From positions 1 through 57,070 of the IMG/VR virus record IMGVR_UViG_3300006919_008385: 57,070 bases of DNA; one strand, written 5' to 3'. A model generated the notes under the pieces. It was not told where the DNA came from, did not search any database, and saw only the letters and a list, made by a program, of their open reading frames with translations. Position 1 is the stretch's first letter. The number at the start of each line of letters is the position of its first letter. Positions 32,110-40,739 of this stretch are shown one piece after another. The translations under genes were made by a program, and so were the position numbers. Source of the stretch: a virus.

Positions 32110-33370
32110 CTATTTGTCTGTATACCTTATAATTAGCATCTAATTCCTCTCTGCCATCCAAAACCAGGACAGGATACTTATCTTTACTAGATGGATAATG
32201 ATTAAATTTTACTGTTTTTACGCCCATTTCTTTTAAATCTTTTATTCTAAACATAATATTTACAATACTATTCTCAACAATACTCTTTAATGACCTTGCT
32301 CCTGTTGATGTTTTAACAGCCATATCAGCAACATTGTTGTAATATTCATCAGCAAATTCTAATGCTATATCATCCACCTCCATTAATGAGGATACCTGAA
32401 GTATAACACTATTCTTGACGTTTGTCAAGATATTTTTATATTGATCTTTATTAAGATTTTCCATTATACCAATTACAGGAAGTCTACCTATTAACTCTGG
32501 TATAAGACCATAATCTACTATATCTTGTTCAGTAATTTTTCCTAAAAGTGCTCTTCTATCATCAGTACCAACAATTTTACTTCCAAATCCTATTGTGCTG
32601 GCCTTTTTTAAACGTTTTTCTATAATTTTTTCTATGCCTACAAAAGCACCACCCACAATAAATAATACATTGGATGTATCAAAATCCACGAAATCGTCTG
32701 ATATTTTTTTACCTGAATTTACTCTTACTTTTGCTGATGTACCTTCTATAAGTCTTAACAATGCCTGTTGTACACCTTCGCCTGAAACATCTCTGGTGCC
32801 TGTATTTGATTCACTACGCCTAGCCTTTTTGTCTATCTCATCTATAAACACTATACCTCTTTGTGCTAATTCTACATCAAAGTTTGCCAGATTAACTAGA
32901 CGTCCCAGAACACTCTCTACATCTTCTCCCACATAACCTGCTTCAGTGAGTGTGGTGGCGTCAGCAATAGCAAATGGTACACCTAATTTTTCTGCAAGTG
33001 TTTTTACTAATAATGTTTTACCTGTTCCTGTAGAACCTAATAATAATATATTAGATTTTTCTATTTTAATCTCTTTAATTTTATTACTAATTCTTTTATA
33101 ATGATTATAAGAACTAACACTCAATACCTCTTTGACAGAGTCTTGCCCAATTACATATTCATCCAGGTAATCTTTTATTTCTTGAGGTTTAGGAATATCT
33201 TCAAATTCAAAGTCTAATAAATCTAATTGAGTTTCATCTTTTACAATGTCATAGCTCAGTGTTATACATTCATTACAAATGTAAGCATCAGGTCCTGCTA
33301 TAAGTTTTTCAACTTCTTCTCTTTTCTTCCCACAAAAATTACAATTTAGGTGTTTGTTATCATCCTTCAT
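32102..33370 (-). CDS. clpX: AAA+ unfoldase ClpX
   Basis: 422 aa, full length. The N-terminal zinc domain has C10, C13, C32 and C35. Walker A is GSTGTGKT, pore loop 1 AGYVGED, Walker B IVFIDEIDK, and the later STIGFGSK holds the IGF loop that docks ClpP. All features for unfolding and for binding host ClpP are retained. No clpP is in the window. Operon: coiled-coil membrane protein, clpX, bS21, fusion, ferritin. Confidence 0.92.
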   Translation of the reverse strand: MKDDNKHLNCNFCGKKREEVEKLIAGPDAYICNECITLSYDIVKDETQLDLLDFEFEDIPKPQEIKDYLDEYVIGQDSVKEVLSVSSYNHYKRISNKIKEIKIEKSNILLLGSTGTGKTLLVKTLAEKLGVPFAIADATTLTEAGYVGEDVESVLGRLVNLANFDVELAQRGIVFIDEIDKKARRSESNTGTRDVSGEGVQQALLRLIEGTSAKVRVNSGKKISDDFVDFDTSNVLFIVGGAFVGIEKIIEKRLKKASTIGFGSKIVGTDDRRALLGKITEQDIVDYGLIPELIGRLPVIGIMENLNKDQYKNILTNVKNSVILQVSSLMEVDDIALEFADEYYNNVADMAVKTSTGARSLKSIVENSIVNIMFRIKDLKEMGVKTVKFNHYPSSKDKYPVLVLDGREELDANYKVYRQIDE

Positions 33371-35313
33371 TTTTTACCAATGTATCTTTTATTTGTACTT
33401 GACTTATCTATGTCTGTTTTTGGTAAAGGCATAGCCCAGAACCCTATTTTCTTTTTGACATCTTCTTCTGAGCTTTTAACTAACATATCATATATTGCTT
33501 CTTCTGATAAATCTTCTTTATTAAGTTCACTATTAGCCATTAATCTTGCCGCCTCTTTTAAATCTCCTGATGCGACCTTCTCAACTTCAACAGGTACTTC
33601 TTTTTCTACCTCAACAATCTTTTCTACTTCAACAATCTTTTCTACTTCTGTTGGTTTAGTATTTAATTGTTCTTGAGTACTACTGAGGGCATTTCTTAGC
33701 CTATTATTATCTTTTGTAAGTTCCTCTATTTTTGAGTTGTCTGTTCTGATGACGACTCTTTCTGGACCTGGGACTTCCTTTTCGACAATTCGTTCAACCT
33801 CCTTGATGACCTCAACCTCCTTTTCAACTTCGACTTCAACGATCTTTTCAACTGGCACCTTCCTTTCAACTACCACTTCTTTAATTACTTCAACCGGAAC
33901 TTCTACTATCTTTTCAACTTCTTTTTCTACTATAACTTCTTTAGGCTTGTCGTCAAGAGCCTTTAATGTTTTTGCGTATTTTGTCTCCAATGACGATAAG
34001 GCCTTTTTTAATTCGTTTACTCTTTTTTTTTCGGCGGCACTTTCAGCCATTGCTTTGGCGGCATCTTCTGCCGCACTTGCCTGTTCTTTTTGTAATTGTT
34101 TAAATGCTTTTAGGTCTTCTACATCAGGCAGTTTGTCAGGATTTAATATGTCTAGTATTTCTTGTCTGTCATCTGGATCATTAGGATCAGGATCTGGATT
34201 TTTAGGTCCTGTGCTTTCTAAGTTTACACCATATCGTAATAATGTCTGGTTTGCCGCAATTAACATCATAACTGCTAATGGATCAAACACAAATACAAAA
34301 AGTAATATGAATATTCTAATTGCTTTGTCCATAACATCTTGATCTGATGCACCATAAAGTAATTCAGCCACATATTTAATTGGGCCTACTTCTCGCTCTA
34401 AGTCTCTTACTTTACTTTCTGCTTCAAACTTCTCGTCTTTTAATACTGCAATGACATCATATATACCATCTATCTGATTATTAAATCCATCTATCTTAAT
34501 TAGGTTATCGTCTTGTGCTGATTGACTATTGTTCCTTAATCTGTTTATTTCTGTATTAGCATCGTCTATGGTCTTTTGTGCCTGTAGTCTATAGGCATCT
34601 ATATTTGCTTGTTGCTTGTCTATGTCTGCTTTGATGTCTGCACGTTGTTGTTCCTGTTGAGCATACAGCTCATTAGCCTGTGCAACATAGTCTATCTTTT
34701 CTGTCTCGCCTTGCTGAAATAGTCCGCCTTCATCTAATACAACTACTTCAACACCTTTGTTTCTTAAATCGTTTACTGCTTTATCTAGTACTGCTAGTTG
34801 GTCTCTGAGTCTGTCTATTTGTCCTTGTGCATAATCTATATCGCCTTGTACTCTTGCCCATGCACCATCTCTGATTGTTTCCTGTTGCGTTATGCTTTCA
34901 CTTACATCAACAGTTCCACCTATACTAAGTATCCTGTCTTCCAGTATATCTATTTTGTTTTCTTCTCTGGCAATTTGGCCGTCTAGTCTATCTACTTCTG
35001 CAAATGCCACAGCACCATCACTAGACACATCACTAGCGGCTTTGGAAAGATAGCCGTAGATACCAGCAGATGTAATTAACATCAATACAATTACGGCAGT
35101 GGTAAGATATGATTTGAGTGCGAGGGAAGTTTCGTTCCAATAACGATATAACCAACTGGCTGTTAGTAGTTTACCTACTTCTAATGTTCCAGCCATAATG
35201 GCGATACTCAATGGCATACCACCAAAGAATATCATAAGTCCTGCTATACTAAACCAGGCGGCTACGCCGGCTATAGCGATAGAGGTTATTAAAGTTAATA
35301 GACCAAACCACAT
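33367..35313 (-). CDS. Large membrane/coiled-coil protein of marine T4-like phages
   Basis: 648 aa. Residues 1-95 hold three transmembrane segments with MWFGLLTLITSIAIAGV, then FFGGMPLSIAIMAGTLEVGKLL, then ITSAGIYGYLS. A long coiled coil (about 110-320), another transmembrane segment (about 335-360), and a charged tail rich in VEKIVEV/EKEVEV repeats (about 470-590) follow. Similar proteins occur in marine T4-like phages. A late octamer (35321-35328) lies 7 nt before the ATG. It may act at the host envelope or in assembly; unknown. Confidence 0.65.
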   Translation of the reverse strand: MWFGLLTLITSIAIAGVAAWFSIAGLMIFFGGMPLSIAIMAGTLEVGKLLTASWLYRYWNETSLALKSYLTTAVIVLMLITSAGIYGYLSKAASDVSSDGAVAFAEVDRLDGQIAREENKIDILEDRILSIGGTVDVSESITQQETIRDGAWARVQGDIDYAQGQIDRLRDQLAVLDKAVNDLRNKGVEVVVLDEGGLFQQGETEKIDYVAQANELYAQQEQQRADIKADIDKQQANIDAYRLQAQKTIDDANTEINRLRNNSQSAQDDNLIKIDGFNNQIDGIYDVIAVLKDEKFEAESKVRDLEREVGPIKYVAELLYGASDQDVMDKAIRIFILLFVFVFDPLAVMMLIAANQTLLRYGVNLESTGPKNPDPDPNDPDDRQEILDILNPDKLPDVEDLKAFKQLQKEQASAAEDAAKAMAESAAEKKRVNELKKALSSLETKYAKTLKALDDKPKEVIVEKEVEKIVEVPVEVIKEVVVERKVPVEKIVEVEVEKEVEVIKEVERIVEKEVPGPERVVIRTDNSKIEELTKDNNRLRNALSSTQEQLNTKPTEVEKIVEVEKIVEVEKEVPVEVEKVASGDLKEAARLMANSELNKEDLSEEAIYDMLVKSSEEDVKKKIGFWAMPLPKTDIDKSSTNKRYIGKK

Positions 35314-35320
35314 AGTCTAG

Positions 35321-35328
35321 TATTTATC
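35321..35328 (-). promoter_or_regulatory. Late-type octamer GATAAATA
   Basis: Minus strand, 7 nt before the ATG at 35313. Predicts a leaderless late mRNA for the coiled-coil, clpX, bS21, fusion and ferritin operon. Confidence 0.5.
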
Positions 35329-35359
35329 TATATTTTAGGTGGGATTTCTTAAAAGTGAA

Positions 35360-35384
35360 GGGCAGTAGGATATCTATACTGCCC
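35360..35384 (-). terminator. Hairpin after the QueD-like gene
   Basis: GGGCAGTA / TACTGCCC stem with a 9-nt loop, followed by TTCACTTTT on the minus strand. A weak intrinsic terminator that separates the QueD-like gene from the coiled-coil operon. Confidence 0.55.
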
Positions 35385-35422
35385 TCATTCTAAACTTCTT
35401 GTTCATCATTTATCGTTCTTCG

Positions 35423-35908
35423 TTATTTCTCAGAATCTACGAATCGAATCTTCTGAGTGTCTGCAAGTTCGCATGTTGCACTATTGGCTTCATGTTCTCT
35501 TACAGTGACCTTTTGTACCCAGCATCTGCCATTGCTGATATCCTTAACAATTTCATCTGCTTTGTCAAAGGCCATTTCGGCAAACCGTTCACACCCTGTT
35601 GCTTTTACAACTCTCATGTCAATAAGACCTTTGTCTTGTAACAATTGAACTGTATCCATCTCAGGATCGTCCTCGGCTACCAAATAAGTATGGTCAAACA
35701 TTTCTTTTAACCATTGTTTTAGTTCTTTTAAACCACCAAAGTCCACAGCCCAGTTGCGATCATCTAATTCATCACAACCAAATGTAAACTCAAACTGTAG
35801 TGCATAGCCATGAATTAAATTACAGTGACTATCTGCTCTCCATTGTCTAAATGCACAACTATGACCTGTTGCGTGGGTATATGTTTTACCTGAATAAAAA
35901 CGTTTCAT
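35423..35908 (-). CDS. queD: 6-carboxytetrahydropterin synthase-like (QueD/PTPS)
   Basis: 161 aa. The zinc His set H12 (ATGHS), H29 and H34 (SHCNLIHGY) is present, together with WAVDFGGLKEL, FDHTYLV, CERFAEMAF and VREHEANSA. QueD makes 6-carboxytetrahydropterin in the 7-deazaguanine (queuosine/preQ0) pathway. No queC, queE or folE is in the window, so host enzymes or genes elsewhere must complete it. A sigma70 promoter gives early or middle expression. Confidence 0.85.
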   Translation of the reverse strand: MKRFYSGKTYTHATGHSCAFRQWRADSHCNLIHGYALQFEFTFGCDELDDRNWAVDFGGLKELKQWLKEMFDHTYLVAEDDPEMDTVQLLQDKGLIDMRVVKATGCERFAEMAFDKADEIVKDISNGRCWVQKVTVREHEANSATCELADTQKIRFVDSEK

Positions 35909-35934
35909 TACAATACCTCGATGTATAAAGTTAT

Positions 35935-35962
35935 ATTATATACTCTATTTAGGTATTGTCAA
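35935..35962 (-). promoter_or_regulatory. Sigma70-type promoter, 16-bp spacer
   Basis: TTGACA (35957-35962), 16 bp, TATAAT (35935-35940), both consensus, in the gap before the QueD-like gene. Confidence 0.75.
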
Positions 35963-35979
35963 GTAGAATTATTGGTTTT

Positions 35980-36453
35980 TTAGACAAGTCCTGCTTCTGC
36001 TTCAGTCATTTTAACTAATCCTTCACGAATTAATTTACTTCTGTTTGCCATATGTTTTGCTTGAACTTCATCTTTGCTACCACCAAAGTATGCCACAGCA
36101 TGACCTTCCTCAACCATAATCTCGGTTACCATTCTCCAAGAATCAGTTGGTGCATGATAAACAGTAAAGTCGCCTAATATACGGCCAAACTTACCTTTCA
36201 TGTCCTCGCCTTTCTTATTGATCTGTGTCTTTAGGATTGGACCTGATTTGTTATCAAGCATTTCTTTTAGCCTTTTCTTTGCGGCTAAGCCAAATTGTTT
36301 TTCTACTTTGTCCCTAGTTCTTGACTCAGGTGTATCTATGCCCATGACTCTGACACGTTCGCTTTTTAACACTATACCAAATCCCAAATCGATATCAACA
36401 TCTACTGTGTCACCATCAACTATTTTCAAGACTTTACATCTATATTCATACAT
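35980..36453 (-). CDS. Thermonuclease (SNase-like)
   Basis: 157 aa. VLKIVDGDTVDVDIDLGFG, RVRVMGIDTPESRT and the later FGRILGDF give the staphylococcal nuclease pattern (D, R, E catalytic residues). No signal peptide, so it probably acts inside the cell, for example in host DNA degradation. AGGAG precedes the ATG. Confidence 0.85.
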   Translation of the reverse strand: MYEYRCKVLKIVDGDTVDVDIDLGFGIVLKSERVRVMGIDTPESRTRDKVEKQFGLAAKKRLKEMLDNKSGPILKTQINKKGEDMKGKFGRILGDFTVYHAPTDSWRMVTEIMVEEGHAVAYFGGSKDEVQAKHMANRSKLIREGLVKMTEAEAGLV

Positions 36454-36488
36454 ACTGTTACTCCTAATGTGTGTATTATAACAGTATA

Positions 36489-36496
36489 TATTTATC
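36489..36496 (-). promoter_or_regulatory. Late-type octamer GATAAATA
   Basis: Overlaps the end of the SleB-like gene, 35 nt upstream of the thermonuclease ATG with a Shine-Dalgarno between. Confidence 0.4.
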
Positions 36497-37046
36497 TGAT
36501 ATCTTTATAAAAAACGTGGTTATCTATTTGGGCTGTGAGCAACATACTATTATTCCATTTTGGATTAATATAATCTGCATGATAATGGTCAGCACCATCT
36601 GTGATACCTATACCTCTGTCAAACTTTAACATAAGTGTGGCAAGTTCTAATGCTCTGTACCAACTAAAAAGTTCTGTAGGCATATCACTTATTCCATCAC
36701 AATACCAACTGAATTGACATTGCCTTTTGATAGGATAAAAAATTCTTTCTGAGTCTGGTAAATCTGGGAATCTAGAAGTCTTCCAACTCTCTCTTGTAGG
36801 TCCTTGTTTTATAACTTCGCAGATAGTATTTGGAAATGATGAGCTTTTTACTCTGTTAATTACGACGTCACTAACTGCCCACATACCTGCTGTGCTTTCA
36901 CTTCTGGCTTCATGGTACATGTTAAGAGCTAAACACATAGTATCATCTGTCATAGATAAATCTACTGTTTGGATATTAGCATCAACATCTTCTGATAGTA
37001 AACTAACAGAAAATAAGGTTAGAAATATTCCACGTTTTAACATCAT
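36492..37046 (-). CDS. SleB-family cell-wall hydrolase
   Basis: 184 aa. Residues 1-24 look like a signal peptide. MCLALNMYHEARSES with the catalytic Glu, GMWAVSDVVINRVKS, FPNTICEVIKQ, QFSWYCDG and GADHYHADYI are the Hydrolase_2/SleB pattern, a lytic transglycosylase-like fold for peptidoglycan. In marine T4-like phages such enzymes are thought to aid lysis or entry. A sigma70 promoter precedes it. Confidence 0.85.
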   Translation of the reverse strand: MMLKRGIFLTLFSVSLLSEDVDANIQTVDLSMTDDTMCLALNMYHEARSESTAGMWAVSDVVINRVKSSSFPNTICEVIKQGPTRESWKTSRFPDLPDSERIFYPIKRQCQFSWYCDGISDMPTELFSWYRALELATLMLKFDRGIGITDGADHYHADYINPKWNNSMLLTAQIDNHVFYKDIR

Positions 37047-37065
37047 AATCTCTAAATGTCCATAT

Positions 37066-37093
37066 ATTATAACAAAATACTATATTTTGTCAA
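37066..37093 (-). promoter_or_regulatory. Sigma70-type promoter, 16-bp spacer
   Basis: TTGACA (37088-37093), 16 bp, TATAAT (37066-37071), both consensus, with a leader of about 14 nt to the ATG at 37046. Confidence 0.75.
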
Positions 37094-37108
37094 GTAAAGA
37101 AATGTGTG

Positions 37109-37402
37109 TTATTTTGCCAGTGTAATGTTTGTAGTCGCTTCTATGAATTTGTCTGCGATGGCTTCTGCTGTTTGACCAAATGTAACTACTGTATCTTTAT
37201 TTATGCTGATTTTATCTGGCATAGAGCTCATCATCCAGGGTACTAATCCTAGTCCACCTTGAGGGTTTGCCGCCACAATACTTGCTTTGGATACAATAAG
37301 ATTATTATCTTTTTCTTCCTGAAATTGTGCTATGACTTCTTCGCCAGTCAGCAATTTTAGTGAAATTATATCGTTTTTCTTTATAGGTTTATCTAATAAC
37401 AT
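37109..37402 (-). CDS. Sm-like beta-barrel protein conserved in marine phages
   Basis: 97 aa. IISLKLLTGEEVIAQFQEE resembles the Sm-like start, and VAANPQGGLGLVPWMMSSM is a hallmark of a conserved cyanophage unknown. The start MLLDKP at 37402 is preferred by comparison; two upstream ATGs (up to 37480) give longer, unconserved N-termini. Function unknown, perhaps RNA-binding. Confidence 0.6.
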   Translation of the reverse strand: MLLDKPIKKNDIISLKLLTGEEVIAQFQEEKDNNLIVSKASIVAANPQGGLGLVPWMMSSMPDKISINKDTVVTFGQTAEAIADKFIEATTNITLAK

Positions 37403-37530
37403 GTGTTTTATCTCTAGTTTTTCTATATTAATAACTGTATTTAACATTAAGTGAGTTGTTAAGTAAGTGATTACTGGCACTTAAATATTATCTGAATTTG
37501 CTAATTTTGGTAAATTCAAAGGAGGTTGAT

Positions 37531-37761
37531 ATGGAAATTCTTAAAAGTGTTGGCGGATGGGCCAAACAACTAACAGAAGTTGGTATCAGTGTTATTGCTC
37601 TTGGAGTAGTACTTGAAGTATTATTTGGTGGAGCAGTACCATTCCTCGGAGATTTCCAAGTTGTTGATAACATCATGGCTATCTTAGGAGGATTAAGTAA
37701 CGAAGGCTTATTAGGATTAATAGGTGTTTGGATACTATACCACATCTTCAATAAGAAGTAA
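37531..37761 (+). CDS. Small two-pass membrane protein (76 aa), probably abundant
   Basis: MEILKSVGGWAKQLTEVG, a hydrophobic helix, GGAVPFLGDF, and a second helix ending in HIFNKK. A perfect AAAGGAGG Shine-Dalgarno 5 nt before the ATG and a strong terminator after it mark a separate, highly translated unit. Similar short proteins exist in marine T4-like phages; a virion or holin-type role is possible. Lone plus-strand gene here. Confidence 0.65.
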   Translation: MEILKSVGGWAKQLTEVGISVIALGVVLEVLFGGAVPFLGDFQVVDNIMAILGGLSNEGLLGLIGVWILYHIFNKK

Positions 37762-37781
37762 CATACATTTACAATAGATTA

Positions 37782-37801
37782 GGGCGGTTATCCGCCCTTT
37801 T
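37782..37801 (+). terminator. Intrinsic terminator
   Basis: GGGCGG, loop TTAT, CCGCCC, then TTTT. Located 20 nt after the 76-aa gene on the plus strand. The best terminator in the window. Confidence 0.85.
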
Positions 37802-37940
37802 CTTTGAAAAACAACCTATATAACTATAATTTTTATATTATTTGTTAAATAAAAGTGTTGGGCAGAATAGATTTCAGTCTAACAGTAATAAAATATCGGC
37901 TCCCTCGTAGTAAAGCCTAGAATAGCAGGAGAAACTGCAA

Positions 37941-38000
37941 ATGACTGTTCCAACATATTTGCAAGGTGGCCACCAAGCATTATTAGGGAATGTAGTATGA
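37941..38000 (+). CDS. Possible 19-aa peptide
   Basis: MTVPTYLQGGHQALLGNVV with AGGAG 12 nt before the ATG. A GTTAAATA late-like octamer lies about 95 nt upstream, at about 37842. The space 37802-37982 has no other gene. Overlaps the sulfotransferase end convergently. Could be a short peptide gene or chance. Confidence 0.3.
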   Translation: MTVPTYLQGGHQALLGNVV

Positions 38001-38651
38001 CTGATTCCTTATGTGTTCTATAAGTTTATAGTCATCAATTCTGAGCTCTTGTTCAAACCACTCTTTATTCTCTTTTGAAATACTATAACTTTGATTTATT
38101 TCTGGAAATTGCTTTCTGCTTCTTTTTAAAAAAGGATCTTGAGGTAAATTAATACCCTGCTCATGAATTATCCTTGACAGTGAATTTAATTCATAAACAT
38201 TTTTTACTTTTACTTCATGTTTTTTGTATGTTGGTAATTTTCCTACCCAATATGTTAATGGTGATAATAAAAGATTAAGAGGTGTTTTTCCAAACTCATG
38301 TTCATCTCTATCTGCTGTACCTTGCCTAAGAGCTGTTAAGAAATGATTGGGCGTTGGAAAGTCCCTGAATATGTTTTGTTCTCCTTTGGCTAAATCCTGA
38401 TAGCCTCCTCCCTGAAATAAAATGTTTACACCTTTATTGATCTGTTTGCGTTTGTGATTTGTTGCTCTTTCCCAAAACCCACTACAAAATCTATCCAAAG
38501 GGTCGCGAATACTGAATATACAAAATGTTTCTATATTAAGTAAAGTGATTGCGTGACTGGGTGCTACTACAAATGGCACAGGTGTTTGTGCCAACATAAA
38601 GGCATTTCTAAGTGACGTTCCACCTGTTTTTGGTATGTGTAGATATATCAT
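37983..38651 (-). CDS. Sulfotransferase
   Basis: 222 aa. The PAPS 5'-phosphate loop is HIPKTGGTSLRNAF (residues 4-17) and the 3'-phosphate motif FSIRDPLDRFCSGFW (about 47-61), both typical of Sulfotransfer_2. It sulfates a sugar or lipid. Last gene of a glycan operon with a glycosyltransferase-like protein and the RfbH-like dehydratase. Confidence 0.8.
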   Translation of the reverse strand: MIYLHIPKTGGTSLRNAFMLAQTPVPFVVAPSHAITLLNIETFCIFSIRDPLDRFCSGFWERATNHKRKQINKGVNILFQGGGYQDLAKGEQNIFRDFPTPNHFLTALRQGTADRDEHEFGKTPLNLLLSPLTYWVGKLPTYKKHEVKVKNVYELNSLSRIIHEQGINLPQDPFLKRSRKQFPEINQSYSISKENKEWFEQELRIDDYKLIEHIRNQSYYIP

Positions 38652-39379
38652 TATTCATTTTCTACCGGAACCTCTAACCATTCACATATATGTTTGAATA
38701 GTTCTACTCTATTAGCAATACCTCTACTGCTATGCCAATGTACAATGTGAGCATCATTGATATCTATACCGTTCCAGTGATTACCTCTGTCTATATTTGT
38801 TTCCAAATTGGGTATCATATGTCCTTGATATGCCATTTTTGGATCTATTACATCTGTATATTTAACCTCTTGCCCCCATAACATATCATTGTAGATATCC
38901 TGCTCATCTGACCATACTTTAAGGCTATCTATTTTTTCCATAGTATAGTCCATCCATTTCTTATCCATTGTGGCTGGGTAGTATCTTACGTCACAGTTAA
39001 AATTATTTTCAAATTTAGGAGTATTTTTTGGATCACTATGATTAAACATAGTAAATTTGTCATATTTTCCAAAAACTTCTGTAGGTTGAATCATTGTTGT
39101 ATCTAAACCTGTAAACAAAATATTACAAGGTTCCTTGTTCCATAAATCATATATCTTTCTGAAGTTTTGTTGGAATACTTCAAACACATGAGTTACTTCT
39201 TCCTCTAACAAGACATATTCCCAATCTCCTTCCATAAAATGATTGAAAGTTGAATAGGATAAATTTTGTAATTCCTGATACATTGGGTAAGTATCAGGTT
39301 CATTAATAGGTACTTGTTGGTTGGGATCGTAGTCTTCTTTTTTTACTTTACATAAAGTTTGGATAAAATAGTTCTTCAT
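38651..39379 (-). CDS. Glycosyltransferase-like protein
   Basis: 242 aa. NILFTGLDTTMIQPTEVFGKYDKFTMFNH (about residues 87-115) has the DxD-type GT-A look of small marine-phage transferases, and NHWNGID, IVHWHSSRG follow. Family assigned from pattern memory only. Start and stop overlap the neighbours by 1-4 nt. Confidence 0.5.
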   Translation of the reverse strand: MKNYFIQTLCKVKKEDYDPNQQVPINEPDTYPMYQELQNLSYSTFNHFMEGDWEYVLLEEEVTHVFEVFQQNFRKIYDLWNKEPCNILFTGLDTTMIQPTEVFGKYDKFTMFNHSDPKNTPKFENNFNCDVRYYPATMDKKWMDYTMEKIDSLKVWSDEQDIYNDMLWGQEVKYTDVIDPKMAYQGHMIPNLETNIDRGNHWNGIDINDAHIVHWHSSRGIANRVELFKHICEWLEVPVENE

Positions 39380-40719
39380 ACAATTCTGTTTTCATATTGT
39401 GATAAAAAATCATCGGCAACCTTTTTAATCCATGCTATTTGCTCTGGTGTTATAACAGCACTTGCTCCATGGAAGAAAGTATTTGTTAGTGTAAAGGTAG
39501 CATTAGGGAAATTATCTTTTGCTTGTTGTGGATCCATTAAATGACTATATGCTGGTTGTAACATAATATTACCAGCAAAATAAGGTCTTGTTTGTATTTT
39601 ATTATCTTCTAAAAAGTCTACATATTGTGTTCTAGTAAAAGGCGCATCTTTTCTAATAGTAAGTGGGAAAGCAAACCAACTTGGGTCTGAATGTTCTCTG
39701 GGTCTAGGCAGTATAAAATATTTCTCATACTTCTCATAAATTTCAAAAAGTAATTTATAGTTTCTTCTTCTCAGAGCATGTATCTCATCTAGTTTCTTAA
39801 GTTGCTCAAGGCCCATAGCACTCTGGATATCTATTGGTTTTAAATTGTAACCAATTTCGTCATAAACAAATTTATGATCAAATGTTTGGTCAGGCATTGT
39901 GGGTATCCAGCAACTAAAACGTTTTTTACAAGTACCGTTTTTAAGTTTATTTGCTTCTGGGCCTACGCAATAACAACCTCTCCCCCATTCTCTAAAACTT
40001 CTAGTAATTACTTCTTGCTCATATGTATTACAAGCAACAAAACCACCCTCTCCCATTGTCATATGATGTGCTGGATAAAAACTACAACTAGCCATTTCTC
40101 CAAAACTACCTAATGGTTTGTCTTTGTATGTACTACCCAAAGCATCACAACAATCTTCCAGTAATACTAAATTGTATTTGTCTACTAATTCCATTAGTTG
40201 GTCCATGTTTGGTGGATTACCTAATACATGAGCAAATGTAATTACTTTTATGTCAGGATTGTTTTTTAATATCTCTTCGCATTGATCTAAATCTAAATTT
40301 AGTGTGTCTAATTCTATGTCTACAAATACAGGTTCAAATCCTACCTGTAATGTTGGATTTAGTGTTGTAGGGAAACCTGCTATAGGCATTAAAACTTTTG
40401 TGCCTTTACCAAAGTTATGTCCTCTTTTGCTGGTTAAAGATGCCATCATCAATAAGTTAGCACTACTACCAGAATTTGTAAGTACTCCGTGTTTTTTACC
40501 GTAATACTTTGGAAACTTTCTTTCAAACTTAATACTCTTATCTCCCATCACTAACCAACCGTCCAGTAATGTTTCTGCGGCACTGACATATTCATCACTG
40601 CTAAACAAAGGACCAGCATAGTTTACAAAGTCCTTGCCAGGCTCCCAGGTTTTATTTGCTTGTTTTTCGTCTATGTATTCTTTTATAGACTCGAGAATAT
40701 TATTGAGTTTGTCGTCCAT
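39376..40719 (-). CDS. RfbH/E1-type PLP and [2Fe-2S] sugar 3-dehydratase
   Basis: 447 aa of the DegT/DnrJ/EryC1 fold. SFYPAHHMTMGEGGFV has His where aminotransferases have the PLP Lys, as in RfbH/E1. WGRGCYCVGPEA, then GTCKKRF gives C-x-C and a later Cys like the E1 [2Fe-2S] site, with a longer gap. It would convert a CDP-4-keto-6-deoxy sugar toward a 3,6-dideoxyhexose. It needs an Fe-S cluster, so it is a possible client of the phage SUF system. A TATAAATA octamer lies 5 nt before the ATG. Confidence 0.8.
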   Translation of the reverse strand: MDDKLNNILESIKEYIDEKQANKTWEPGKDFVNYAGPLFSSDEYVSAAETLLDGWLVMGDKSIKFERKFPKYYGKKHGVLTNSGSSANLLMMASLTSKRGHNFGKGTKVLMPIAGFPTTLNPTLQVGFEPVFVDIELDTLNLDLDQCEEILKNNPDIKVITFAHVLGNPPNMDQLMELVDKYNLVLLEDCCDALGSTYKDKPLGSFGEMASCSFYPAHHMTMGEGGFVACNTYEQEVITRSFREWGRGCYCVGPEANKLKNGTCKKRFSCWIPTMPDQTFDHKFVYDEIGYNLKPIDIQSAMGLEQLKKLDEIHALRRRNYKLLFEIYEKYEKYFILPRPREHSDPSWFAFPLTIRKDAPFTRTQYVDFLEDNKIQTRPYFAGNIMLQPAYSHLMDPQQAKDNFPNATFTLTNTFFHGASAVITPEQIAWIKKVADDFLSQYENRIV

Positions 40720-40724
40720 GTTGA

Positions 40725-40732
40725 TATTTATA
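40725..40732 (-). promoter_or_regulatory. Late promoter TATAAATA
   Basis: Exact match, 5 nt before the ATG of the RfbH-like gene and without a Shine-Dalgarno. Leaderless late mRNA predicted. Confidence 0.6.
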
Positions 40733-40739
40733 TGCCTTT

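Noticed and set aside
33560-33920. Tandem DNA repeat in the coiled-coil gene
   Set aside because: The repetition is of codons for Glu, Lys, Val and Ile within one protein; unit lengths vary and there is no exact DNA array.
33737-34342. Plus-strand Ser/Thr-rich frame of 201 aa
   Set aside because: It is the antisense of the Glu/Lys/Val repeats of the coiled-coil membrane protein, with no start signal.
37488-37751. Minus-strand frame opposite the 76-aa membrane protein
   Set aside because: The plus-strand gene has a perfect Shine-Dalgarno and a terminator; the minus frame is a Pro/Ser/Thr-rich shadow.
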